From Euperipatoides rowelli (lineage: Eukaryota; Onychophora; Udeonychophora; Euonychophora; Peripatopsidae): 13,655 nucleotides of DNA. Positions 1-8,518 of this stretch are shown here, one piece after another (position 1 is the stretch's first letter; every line of letters starts with the position of its first letter). The stretch is taken from assembly GCA_003024985.2 (NCBI GenBank), contig PXIH01S0025191.1. One strand, 5' to 3'. A model generated the notes under the pieces. The model had not been told where the DNA came from. It saw only the letters and a list, made by a program, of their open reading frames with translations, and did not search any database. The translations under genes were made by a program, and so were the position numbers.

Positions 1-112
1 ATGGAAGGTGAAAACAAAAAAAACCTAGTGCTGCAAGTGGTTTAATTTTGTAAAGTAAGAACCAACTCTTAATTTAAACAAAATGGGACATATAACATCC
101 TGAAAAGCCTTT

Positions 113-181
113 GCCAAGACACCGGAATAGGTGTATAAAACAGGGACTGTCCAAGTCAAACCGGGATGAATGGGATGCCTA
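113..181 (-). repeat. Fragment resembling a hAT-type DNA transposon end
   Basis: Read on the minus strand, this stretch starts near TAGGCATCCC and continues through GGTTTGACTTGGACAGTCC, a TTTTATAC core and GTGTCTTGGC. The order of a CCCGGTTT block, a GGACAGTCC block and a TTTTATAC block resembles old hAT-type interspersed repeats seen in many animal genomes (recalled pattern, not a search result). It is more GC-rich than its surroundings. No second end or target duplication was found, so this is probably a solo, decayed terminus. The family assignment is tentative. Confidence 0.35.
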
Positions 182-405
182 AATTATCATTATATAATTG
201 TCATGTTTTCAGCTTTAAACATTTTTTTATTAGGCTAAAATAAACAAACTAATTTTTAAAATAATTATAAATTGTTTAAAATGACACACCTTTACATAGA
301 TGGTAGGGGCCTAGTTTAGAAAGGTCCTGATTTTAATAAATGTAAACTTCCAGATACCCTCAGAAAAAAAAAATCAATCAAATAATTATATTAAAAAACA
401 AATTT
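182..405. other. AT-rich non-coding stretch
   Basis: No open frame or recognisable repeat was seen. It holds A/T runs and a poly-A run near 364-373. It separates the transposon-end fragment on the left from the nested repeat array on the right. Confidence 0.5.
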
Positions 406-1469
406 TCTCTGTGTATCTGTCTGTCATTCCGAACTCTTTAAATTTAATTTTCTCACCAATGGTATGTCCAATTAAGTTGAACTTTTAAATTTGTGTTACC
501 CTAGAGGCCTAGAATTTGTATCTAAAAGGTCCAGGTTCTAGGTGGTCACATGGGGGTGCTAGGGAATGGGGGAGGGGATAAACCAAAAGTTTTTAAAATG
601 CTCTAAGTTGAAATTTGTGTTACGATAGAAGTCTAGAATATGTATATAAAGGGTCAAGGACCTATGTGGTCACATGGGGGTGGTAGGGGGCACCCAAAAA
701 TCGACATTTTTTTAAAAATACTCCTATTAAGTTAGAATTTGTGTTACCCTAGAGGTCTACAATATGTATATAAAAGGTCAAGGTCCTAGGTGTGGCCCCA
801 AAAATCGAAATTTTATAAAATGCTCCGATTACATTTCCCAACATTACATAAATGTGAAATTTGGCATGTGGGTAGGATCCATTGTGTAGTCAATGAAAAT
901 AGACTTGGACATATTTTTTGGGGGGATGGGGGAGAGAGCAAATAACATGGGAGTGTTTAGCATAGTTCCAAACATGACACAAAATTCTTTGCCGAACAAA
1001 AAAAATTACCGTCGATTTTGATGGGTTGTCTCTGTGTATCTATCTGTCATTCTGAATTCTTTAAATTGAATTTTTCCCCAATTGTTTGTCCAATTAAGTT
1101 GAAATTTGAAATTAGTGTTATCATAGAGGCCTAGAATATGTATATAAAAGGTAAAGTCCTGGGTGGTCACATGGGGGTACTAAGGGGGGGGGGGATCTCA
1201 ATTTTTTTTTAAATGCTTCGATTAAGTTGAAATTTGTGTTACACTAGACATCTAGAATATGTATATAAAAGGTCAAGGTCCTAGGTAGTCATATGGGGGG
1301 TGCTAGGGGGCCCAAAATCTAATTTTTTTAAAATGCAAATAGACTTGCCCATTTTTTGGGGATGGGGGGGGGGAGCAAATAACATGGGAGTGTTTACCAT
1401 AGTTTCAAACATGACACAAAATTCTGGGCCCAAAAAAAAATTACTGTCGATTTTGACGGGTTTCGACTA
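406..1469. repeat. Nested degenerate tandem repeat array (modules A, B, C)
   Basis: Three modules recur. Module A (about 75 bp, starting TCTCTGTGTATCT) is at 406-480 and 1029-1102, offset 623 bp. Module B (about 110-135 bp, starting TTAAGTTGAAATTTGTGTTA) occurs five times: about 468-603, 604-724, 725-832, 1088-1221 and 1222-1336. Each B copy carries a GAATATGTATATAAAAGG-like core; most then have a GGTCACATGGGGGT-like block and a G-rich run. Module C (about 130 bp, starting AAATAGACTTG, with CAAATAACATGGGAGTGTTT and a TCGATTTTGA end) is at 897-1028 and 1337-1469. The order is A-B-B-B-spacer-C-A-B-B-C, so a composite unit appears to have been duplicated and then lost pieces. In the second round B joins C directly, without the 64-bp spacer at 833-896. 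No protein coding is evident. Confidence 0.85.
833..896. other. Spacer present in only one round of the repeat array
   Basis: This stretch lies between the third B copy and the first C copy and includes GTGAAATTTGGCATGTGGG and a BamHI-like GGATCC. At the equivalent junction near 1336 it is missing and B runs straight into C. It was either deleted from the second round or inserted into the first. It marks the two rounds as different in structure as well as in point changes. Confidence 0.55.
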
Positions 1470-2912
1470 GTTGTTTAATTAAAAGATAAATAATATATTA
1501 TATAAACCTATTATATATCATTGTCCAGAAAATAACAACTTGGGCTGTATTTGATTTCTCTCTAACAACAATACCTACTGTGGTTCCATTTAGCTAACTT
1601 TATAATCACCAATAGCAGCTAAGACTTTGGTATTAATTACAGTCCATGGTATGACTCATCAACAAACATGATATTGATTGCTTATTCTTTAGTAGTGTTT
1701 CAATGTAATATAAATACAGTACATTCCATGTTTTATTATGTCTACTTTCTACAACATGATTATTCTAATACTATTACAAGAACTATTCATAAAAATAGTT
1801 AATGGTGTATTGTAAAATATACTGCTTAATTCAACAGGAATGTTATTTTTTTTTAGATTGTCAATTATCTGTAATTAAAATTATAAACATTTACTTTTAT
1901 TAAATTCAAGGTCAGGTGCTGAATCAGTTTTGTTTTACTATATAATGTCCTCCAAAAAATTTTTATTAGACTAATTATAACAAAACTGACCACATGAAAT
2001 CTAGTTTTCAATATCTTTTACTTTGATTACCCTACCCTACCCTACATTAACTATTGGCCCAGATTACAAATTATACAAATATCAAACTATTCTTGTTGAA
2101 CTATTAGCAACAACAACTTTATAAACCGTGACCACAATCAATAAACAAATAAAAGTCACACTGAATGACAACAAAGTAATACCAGTAATTAATAGTGTTC
2201 AGGTATTATTTCCATTTCTGAGCTAGTAAAAAAAAAAAAAAAAATTAAGATTAGTTAGCTATATCCTATAAATATTATATTTTTTTTACTTGCATGTTGT
2301 GCCAATTTTGTAAATAATACTCTACAATTGGCAATATAATTTAAAAAAAAGGAAAGTTCCATTCCATTTATGAATAATTTATTCATTGTATAACATCACA
2401 GAAGTCGTCAAGCATTCATTTCAATCATGATTTAAAAAGAAAAAAAATTATAAATTATTATTTTTAATATCTTTGTTTTAATATTTTATTAAAAAATATC
2501 AAACACATTCAAAATAAATGATTTCCAGTTAAAGTTTTTTTTTAACTCCAGATTAGGTATTATGTTGTTATGAAAATAATAGATAGTATGAACTATCTTA
2601 TAAAATGAATTGGATTAATTAGCCTATGTGTAATTAGAGAATTACTGCAATATTTTAATATTGATCATGGCATTTCTCTTCCTCCTTTTAATAGTTTTTA
2701 TATTGATCCCTGTATCCTTTATGTTTAAATATTTAAATTCTCACATAAGATATAACCTATAAGCACTCTGTAATTGGACTTGTCCGTAGATGTTGCTTGC
2801 AATTAAACCAAAAAAAACAACAATTAAGCCAAATTGGTAAGTTATAGTCTAAGCAATAAAATATACTGTATACAGTATTCTTATAGGTAAAAATCATAAA
2901 TCTTCAAAAATA
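1470..2912. other. AT-rich intergenic or intronic DNA, no gene seen
   Basis: No open frame with coding character was found on either strand. Contents include a three-copy TACCC run (2028-2045), a run of about 17 A (2228-2244), many A/T homopolymers and several TACAGTA/TACTGTA words. A plus-strand donor-like TTGGTAAGTTA lies at about 2834-2844 with no convincing exon before it. Confidence 0.6.
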
Positions 2913-3168
2913 TGGTCAGATTCCGTTATCTGTCCACCAACATTAGTAACGTTAGGAAAGGCACGACAACTAAATTAGCGTGTGGAATAAGTATTTTTTC
3001 TCAACAATTTTAGTAGGCCTATATATTTTCTTTACAGTCCTAACCTTACCATAACCCTGAACCCTAGAATAATCTAGAGGGGAAATAATCTTTTGTTGAG
3101 CACCGATCTAGATAATTTCAACTTACTACCATCAGCCATATTGGTGGGCAGATAACAGAATCTGACCA
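2913..3168. mobile_element. MITE-like element with terminal inverted repeats
   Basis: The left end (TGGTCAGATTC, then GTTATCTG, then CCACCAA) is repeated in reverse complement at the right end, at about 3140-3168. The first 30 or so positions differ at only about three bases. After a gap of about 10 bp the match resumes with TAGTAA and GTT, so the arms are roughly 2913-2955 and 3115-3168. The flanks are AAAATA at 2907-2912 and AAAATA at 3169-3174, which fits a 6-bp target duplication, although such a match is weak evidence in AT-rich DNA. The 256-bp body has no transposase frame, so the unit would be non-autonomous. Superfamily not recognised. Confidence 0.6.
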
Positions 3169-3226
3169 AAAATAAATACAGTACATTTTTTTCAAGCAGG
3201 ATAAGTATTATTTCTTTGAGAACATG

Positions 3227-3251
3227 TTTTTTTTTTTTTAAAAAAAAAAAA
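3227..3251. repeat. T13-A12 homopolymer junction
   Basis: Thirteen T are followed directly by twelve A, a perfect self-complementary tract. It lies about 60 bp right of the MITE-like element. Such tracts are prone to length changes and sequencing error. No function can be assigned. Confidence 0.8.
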
Positions 3252-3727
3252 GTTAAGAACATCCATTTATATTTAAAAGTCCCCAATTTTTGAGAAAAAA
3301 ATTATTAGCCTACTGATTTTTAATGACTCCCTGTTTAGCTTCTTTGGAAGACTGTAATAGTCTTCAGGGTCGGATGAGGTTTATGATATCCAACAAAGGT
3401 GAGGTCTTTAAATATAGCCCGAACTGGGTGTGGACTTATAATCGACCCTTCATACAATAACTATTATTAAAGGGGCGTATGGGTGTAAAGACCAGGGTGA
3501 ATATAATAAATAAGCACATGGTAACAAGAGGCAATTTTGTATAAAAAATATATTTATTGTGTAAATATGACAAATAGTGATTAGCATAAATATTGTGTAA
3601 ATATAAAACAGGTGGGTGTGTTATGTTGTGGAAATATAATAGATATGTGTATGAGTAAAGAAGTAGGAGTATGACGCTGCAGCTTAGGATCTAGATAGTA
3701 GCCAGATTTATATAGAATATGATTTCA
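3252..3727. other. Non-coding stretch with slightly higher GC and small repeats
   Basis: No gene was recognised. The stretch includes a perfect 7-bp hairpin at 3347-3365, a GC-richer segment at about 3366-3510 (for example GGGGCGTATGGGTG), and a 14-bp direct repeat TATTGTGTAAATAT at 3555-3568 and 3591-3604. If the minus-strand exon at 3939-4127 is real, this region lies downstream of that gene's end. Confidence 0.5.
3347..3365. repeat. Perfect 7-bp inverted repeat
   Basis: GAAGACT at 3347-3353 and AGTCTTC at 3359-3365 are exact reverse complements around the 5-base loop GTAAT. No T-run follows and no gene end abuts it, so no terminator role is claimed. It sits at the edge of a GC-richer segment and may be a remnant of a mobile-element end. 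Confidence 0.6.
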
Positions 3728-3733
3728 TTTTAT
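3728..3733 (-). promoter_or_regulatory. Candidate poly(A) signal (minus strand)
   Basis: The minus strand reads AATAAA here, about 205 bases after the stop codon of the candidate exon at 3939-4127. That is a normal 3' UTR length for an animal gene. AATAAA is common by chance in DNA this AT-rich, so it only adds mild support to the exon. Confidence 0.3.
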
Positions 3734-3938
3734 TAAACAGTTTAGGCTATGGATTGAAATGCTCCAATTGTAATGGTATAAATAAAAGGGATCAGACCTT
3801 AAATCATGAAGTCTGGTAGACGTCGAAGAAACGCAAGGCAACTAGCTATCGGAAATCAATGTTGGTATAATCAGTTCGGCGTATCCTCTGCTAAGTATCG
3901 GGTGTGCAGCTTTCGTAATCTGGCTTCTTGACCACTGC

Positions 3939-4127
3939 CTATAAAGGAGGAAGAGGATATGAATCGGGGGGGAAAGCTGACAAATTTAACGACAGGAGAA
4001 AGTCTAAGATTTTATTTGCCACAACCGTAGTTCCTTTCTCTGTATCTTCAGTGAACACCATAACTATATCTTTTTTGCACACACTTTCGAAGCTATCTGA
4101 ATGCACATTCAACAATCCACTTTTGTG
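3939..4127 (-). CDS. Candidate terminal coding exon, 62 residues, unrecognised protein
   Basis: On the minus strand an acceptor-like ATATATGACAG (AG at 4128-4129) is followed by 62 open codons and a TAG stop at 3941-3939. The peptide starts HKSGLLNVHSDSFESV, has a central DIVMVFTEDTEKGTT, then an amphipathic stretch (NKILDFLLSLNL), and ends AFPPDSYPLPPL. Charged residues, a hydrophobic strand and a helix-like segment give it a more natural protein composition than the overlapping plus-strand frame (3928-4149). The local GC content is above the window average. A stop codon lies just before the acceptor, so this must be an internal-to-terminal exon or a relic rather than a full gene. The family is not recognised. 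It could also be a fragment of a transposon gene. No upstream exon was linked with confidence. Confidence 0.35.
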   Translation of the reverse strand, partial: HKSGLLNVHSDSFESVCKKDIVMVFTEDTEKGTTVVANKILDFLLSLNLSAFPPDSYPLPPL

Positions 4128-5132
4128 CTGTCATATATTTTCAATATAGGTGCAGAACATGGCAGGTTTATTTTACACAAGATTAGTTTATCAGTATGGA
4201 AAATATCTAATTTGAAAAAGAAGGAAATAAATCTGGAATCAGTAATTTGGCACTTGCATTGTACAGTATAGCCTATAAATGAATGTAGAAATGTAAATTA
4301 TGTATTTATGTATTTTATGTTTGAAAATATTCAATTATATAATTATAAAATAGTTAGACAAGCATATAATGCTTGTATCTTTTACATTATTTATTTCTTG
4401 TATATGATTATTGTTGTTACCTTTCATGGTCCCTGCACCTACTGTATATGTTAACCCCTTGTGAGTGGCTCTTAGGCCTATTACAAGACATTTTAATTGC
4501 AAGTTTTGTAAATTGCTATTAAGAACAAGTAGAAATAAATTAAATATATTTAAAATTTTGTATAACTAGCCTAGTGTATATGTATACAAAGAGTTTAGAT
4601 TCCTTTGAAACTGGTAATAATTATTCTTCTTAAACTATAATTTAATATTCAAACTGTAGCCTACAGACCCAGTGGTAAGCTGTTAAAATCCTAACTGCTT
4701 TTCTTTAATAAAAATAATACAGTAATAATATATAATAAATTTTAGTTTTTTTGAAAATATATATCCAAAATTAACACTAATAAAGAAATTATATTATTTT
4801 AATTACTGTTTCATTTTTTAACTTATTTTGGCAGGAATTTCCAAATGGACTGTTGATTTTCACAATAAATCTTGGTTTTTGTTCATCATATTATAACTCT
4901 ACTAGGAACTTTTAACAACCGGTTCTATAAATATTTTAAATTTAACAGTAGATTCATATGAACCAGCTCCAACTCACTACTACCCATTTTGGTTCAAGTT
5001 TAATTTTAAACAATTTATTGGCATCAGCATGGTCTCTTTATTTTAGCATTTAGGAGTAGGCTATGTATAAGTATTATCATCATAATCATCACAGTTATCA
5101 TCTTTATTATTATTAGCCTTCTATAGTCAATG
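4128..5132. other. AT-rich intergenic or intronic DNA, no gene seen
   Basis: No coding frame of any length was seen on either strand. It has a TTAACCCCTTGTG word at 4451, TAGGCCTA at 4473-4480, several TACTGTA words, and a loose trinucleotide-rich run of ATC/ATT (about 5078-5116) that leads into the GC-rich patch at 5133. If the exon at 3939-4127 is real, this is probably its upstream intron. Confidence 0.5.
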
Positions 5133-5217
5133 GCGGTTTACCGCTAGTCCAACAAGATAATGGCCTAGGGCCCATATTTCAAAAGGGCCCGGATGGCCAC
5201 TCAAGCCAATGATGGCG
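5133..5217. repeat. GC-rich patch, probable interspersed-repeat fragment
   Basis: The segment starts TGGCGGTTTACCGCTAGTCC, contains GGCCTAGGGCCC, and has GGGCCC twice (5168-5173 and 5185-5190). It stands out sharply from the AT-rich DNA around it and follows an ATC/ATT-rich run, as SINE-like or other interspersed repeats often do. The inner GGCGGTTTACCGC is itself nearly palindromic. No open frame or known domain was recognised. Assignment as a repeat fragment is an inference from composition and structure. Confidence 0.35.
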
Positions 5218-5381
5218 ATTTCAAATGTTGAATTATTATAATTAAATATAGTGATAAATATTAGGTCAGAATAATAATATTTATTTTTAATTGAAAACTG
5301 TTATAAATTTGAAACTATTCTTACATTAATCCAAACTTCCTCATTATCTCATGCTACTGCATCTAGGGACATTCCCCTCAC

Positions 5382-5505
5382 TAATGTGTGGTGTGTATAC
5401 TATGCTCGGAAGTAGGCTATGTGTTACCAAGCATATTCCTCACATACATAAAATGTGATATGCTGTCCTAACCTCAGCCTAAGTAAATGATAGCATACCA
5501 CATTA
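5382..5505. repeat. Imperfect long fold-back (inverted repeat)
   Basis: The left arm begins TAATGTG (5382) and the right arm ends CACATTA (5505), exact reverse complements. Inside, GTATACTAT pairs roughly with ATAGCATAC, TAGGCT with AGCCTA, and the core is AGCATAT (5430-5436) plus CACAT (5441-5445) against ATGTG (5453-5457) plus ATATGCT (5458-5464), with a 4-base bulge and a 7-base loop. The arms are about 55-64 bases with several gaps. It could be a fold-back transposon relic or a hairpin RNA precursor. No flanking duplication was found. Confidence 0.45.
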
Positions 5506-6584
5506 CAAGTTCTATCTTACACAGGTCTACAAACATACTGTCTGTACATTACATTAATCTTTAAGACCTGCCAGTGCTATGACCTTACACAAGATAAATT
5601 ATCTATGTATTACAACTTACCATGTCAGTAACATTTTATGTACTAAAGGATTATAGGTTTATTATCTCAAATAGCCTATGGTACTGTATATTTATAATTC
5701 TGAAATTATGTTAAATATAATATAACAAACCTATTTTTGTACTGACATTCAAAATACAATAATGTAGTAATAAGCTACAAAGTCTTCCTTTAATAAAATA
5801 TTACTGTTGACCTATTACTCATATTTTATTGTCACACGGTAGGCCTATCTACTGAATTATAAATTAAAAGTTTGCCCATAAACAAACTCCCCCAATTTTC
5901 CCCATTAAAATTATTATTGGAGCACATTAGTTTGCTCAAATCAGTGAATTTTATTGTTTTATCTTACCATAATATAATGGTTAAATTATAAACCATTTCT
6001 TTTTTATTTTATTTAAATGTTTTTGACAACATTGAAATCTAAGTAGGCTACTTACTTTTCATCCTTTCAATCTTTTATCTACAATAGCTTTCAATGCTTT
6101 ATTATATTCAATGCTTTATTTTATATTTTATACTTTAATATTCCCAATATTCAAACATACTGTATGGTTAAATTTATAAAGTATTACAGTAAATGTTTTA
6201 TTGCATTCAAGACATGGTAATGGGTTAAATAGGTAACTAGGTTTGGCAGGTCTAGATCACATTCCTCATATAAATAAACTTTCTTATGCACAAGGACTTT
6301 GTTTATGCATAAAAACAAGATCATGTGGAAATACATCCGATTAAAAATAAACTGTTATTTACTTGATTGCTAATGATATAATTGCATTCCAATGGATTAC
6401 TTAAGGAACTCACACATAAGTGTAAACAAATCATGAGGAGTTATCATTCATCTGTCTGTCATTTTTCATTAGGCTACTACTGTCCTTACTCATACACACA
6501 CATGCACAACAGAATGTTTGCAGTTTTGACAAGACCAAAGATAATTATGGATTTGTCAGTTTCCTAATCAACAGAAAGCGTTAC
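5506..6584. other. AT-rich intergenic or intronic DNA, no gene seen
   Basis: No convincing coding frame was found. A minus-strand donor-like CATGGTAAGTTG lies at about 5613-5624, but the only acceptor close enough gives a 22-base exon that does not fit a reading frame with the candidate at 6585-6622. A short 17-bp tandem duplication lies at 6091-6120. Confidence 0.5.
6091..6120. repeat. 17-bp tandem duplication
   Basis: TCAATGCTTTATT appears at 6091-6103 and again at 6108-6120, giving a 17-bp period. A weaker third match starts with TTATATT beyond it. This is probably slippage in AT-rich DNA. Confidence 0.65.
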
Positions 6585-6622
6585 CTGGACAACAAGTTTC
6601 TAGAATTTAAGGTTTCCAGGCC
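6585..6622 (-). CDS. Very small candidate exon (38 bases), speculative
   Basis: On the minus strand a pyrimidine-rich acceptor (TTATCTTGCTTTCTTATATAG) ends at 6623, and a donor CAG/GTAACG starts at 6584. The 38 bases between have one open frame, reading GLETLNSRNLLS and ending in phase 2. The splice signals are good, but a 38-base exon carries almost no coding evidence. Its phase does not fit the exon at 3939-4127 directly, so at least one more exon would be needed between them. Treat it as a hint only. Confidence 0.15.
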
Positions 6623-6769
6623 CTATATAAGAAAGCAAGATAAATATTCCAGGCCTATTCCTAAACTGTAATAAAACCCCTTTGTATATGTGTTGTGAGT
6701 ATCCAGTCATCTTCATTATGATTTCTAGCATTTGCACGGAGACATTGTAGGGGGGACTGTTCTAGCAAA

Positions 6770-7176
6770 GTGGAGTCTAGAATTCAAATTGTTCAAAATT
6801 TCACGGCAAGATTTATATTTTTCGGAAAAGGTCCGAGTAGTGCCTCCACTGCTAAACAAAAACTGGGACTGTTATCTTGTAAAAAATTAAGACAACTTAA
6901 TAAAGCAACTTTTCTGCACAAATTAATTTGGAAAAAAAACCTAGGTATATTTATAATCTTATTACACCATTACCAGCCGTCCATAATCATAGATCTAGAC
7001 TAAGTACTAAAAATGGTCTATATGTGCCATTCTCCAATACTAAAATGGGAAGCAAGGCCTTTTCAATATCTGGTCCGAAACTATGGAATAAATTACCGAG
7101 TAACATTAAACTAATTAAAAACCCTATTTCATTTCGCAAAAATCTGCTTGCATTCCTATTGATCAATGAACTTTAA
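6770..7176 (+). pseudogene. C-terminal part of non-LTR reverse transcriptase, frameshifted
   Basis: Two overlapping frames together give the family's C-terminal region. The first (from 6770) shows RIQIVQNFTARFI, which fits the usual 'Q-N-x-A-A-R' stretch, then LGLLSCKKLRQLNKATFLHK. The second (from 6928) shows YIYNLITPLP and then MGSKAFSISGPKLWNKLPS, close to the common 'F-x-x-x-G-P-x-L-W-N-x-L-P' motif, and FRKNLLAFLL before a TAA stop at 7174-7176. The frame change lies in or near a run of eight A (6932-6939). A second shift near 6770 is likely, because GGTV-type residues just upstream are in another frame. The polymerase core (YADD box) is absent through 5' truncation. The copy cannot make an active enzyme. 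Confidence 0.75.
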
Positions 7177-7294
7177 TTAATTATAAAGATATTGTTGGTT
7201 TTATATGCATTATTTCTTTTGTATTTAATGTTTAGATTTATATATTTACTTGTACATACATATTCTTTATTTTGATTTCTTTGTATAATTATGA

Positions 7295-7316
7295 CAATAA
7301 AAATAAATAAATAAAT
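7295..7316 (+). repeat. (AAAT)n tail of the retrotransposon
   Basis: The run CAATAAAAATAAATAAATAA(AT) closes the element after its 3' UTR. It marks the 3' insertion boundary. The unit type, AAAT, differs from the TAA tail of the second element at 12710-12743, suggesting two different families. Confidence 0.75.
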
Positions 7317-8446
7317 CCCCGGCAGTTGGTAGGCTAACTATTTTTGTTCCATCTTCTGATTAGGAGATAGTGCATTTTAAATATACTGTATTTTATCTAA
7401 CCTGTCAAACCGCCACTAAATGTATAAAAATATTTTATAAGCTTACATTAGTATTATCACTCTGAATAAAACATTTTATTTCCAGAAAGGACTTTGGAAA
7501 CAAATTTTATAAACTTAGTATTACTTCCAGATATACTTTATAGTTTATAGCATAAAATACCTTATTGTTTTATTATGATTATTGCTTAAATATTTGTTTT
7601 GCCACAGAGCGAGTCTGCCGTAATCTTTTTTCCATTTGTAAATATATTTGTTTTCTGAATTGCATCCAGGGTGGATGCTTAATAAATCATTTTAGATTTA
7701 AAATATTTAGTTTTTCATTCTTTCGACACACCTTAGACCATCTTAGACAATCATACAGAAGGATTTTCTAACCTGCATATTATTTTAGTAAAGAGATTAG
7801 TTTTTATCTTTTTTTTTTTTTGAGATCTTATAACAAATTAAATATGGAAAGCATCTTGTAAGCAACAATAAAATGTGGTTCAGTGGGTGAATATTGGGTG
7901 AAGAAGCTCATTATTAAGTTAGGTGTGGTAGGATGCTTTAAAGAATTGTGCCTACAACCCTGAAAAAGGCATCATTGCCTTCTAAAATTATCCAAACAGA
8001 TGATGTTTATCGTCACAATAAAAATCTTATATATTTTTTATTAAATAATAAAGTTCCACTTGCGATGTATAGTAAAAATAAATATTTTCATTCCCATTAA
8101 ATAGACCTACTATTTATAACAAATTACTACTTTTTATTTTCCAAAAACACCATGTCTGAATACTTCCAGCTTCTTACATATCCCTCCCCCTTCCACCCTC
8201 TAAAAACACACCACTAAGATCTGTTTTATTTCCACAAAGCTAAGTTTCTTAATTTAGGCCAGGATTGTAGGAAGAGTAAAAAGGATTTAATGACAGAACC
8301 ATTGGACAGAACTAATCAAATTACTGAAGGCCTATTTTCATGTACACAGCAATATGGTCTTGTCCACTCAATTTGATTATGTTGTAATTTTTTTTATTAT
8401 CAACTGAAGTAAATTTTTGATTAGGCCTATCTAGAGCTCTCTGGAG
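7317..8446. other. AT-rich non-coding DNA, no gene seen
   Basis: No coding frame was supported. It contains a run of 13 T at 7809-7821 and a pyrimidine-rich segment at about 8168-8202 (CCCTCCCCCTTCCACCC). TAGGCCTA occurs at 8422-8429. The small open frame at 7565-7771 has no coding character. Confidence 0.6.
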
Positions 8447-8462
8447 TTTTTTTTTTTTTTTT
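8447..8462. repeat. T16 homopolymer
   Basis: Sixteen T in a row, on the plus strand. It could be the reverse-complement poly(A) of an old minus-strand retroposed sequence, but nothing recognisable lies next to it to support that. Confidence 0.8.
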
Positions 8463-8496
8463 GTCCTGGATTCATTTTGCAATGTATTTAGATTTT

Positions 8497-8518
8497 TGGT
8501 AGCTGTCATTGGCTACCA
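8497..8518. repeat. Small hairpin
   Basis: TGGTAGC at 8497-8503 is an exact reverse complement of GCTACCA at 8512-8518, around an 8-base loop (TGTCATTG). A G-T pair and one more A-T pair can extend the stem. No gene context gives it a role. Confidence 0.55.

Larger units (their letters stand above)
6735..7316 (+). mobile_element. 5'-truncated CR1/L2-type non-LTR retrotransposon remnant
   Basis: This is the 3' end of a LINE-like element. It holds the last part of the reverse-transcriptase protein (see 6770-7176), a short AT-rich 3' UTR of about 120 bases, and a terminal run of AAAT/AATAAA units at 7295-7316. Elements of the CR1/L2 group typically lack a long poly(A) tail and end in short microsatellite-like repeats, as here. 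The left boundary is estimated from where protein similarity fades and could be off by tens of bases. No target duplication could be identified. The copy is dead through truncation and frameshifts. Confidence 0.75.

Noticed and set aside
2028-2045. Telomere-like TACCC run
   Set aside because: Only three units, and the 5-base unit does not match the common TTAGGG animal telomere repeat; most likely chance.
3074-3286. 70-residue minus-strand open frame
   Set aside because: It overlaps the right end of the MITE-like unit and its lysine/phenylalanine runs come from the T13-A12 tract.
3928-4149. 73-residue plus-strand open frame
   Set aside because: It is the shadow of the minus-strand candidate exon, which has better protein composition and splice context.
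4451-4471. TTAACCCCTTGTGAGTGGCTC as a piggyBac-type left end
   Set aside because: No matching right end or subterminal palindromes; TTAACCC is not rare enough to stand alone.
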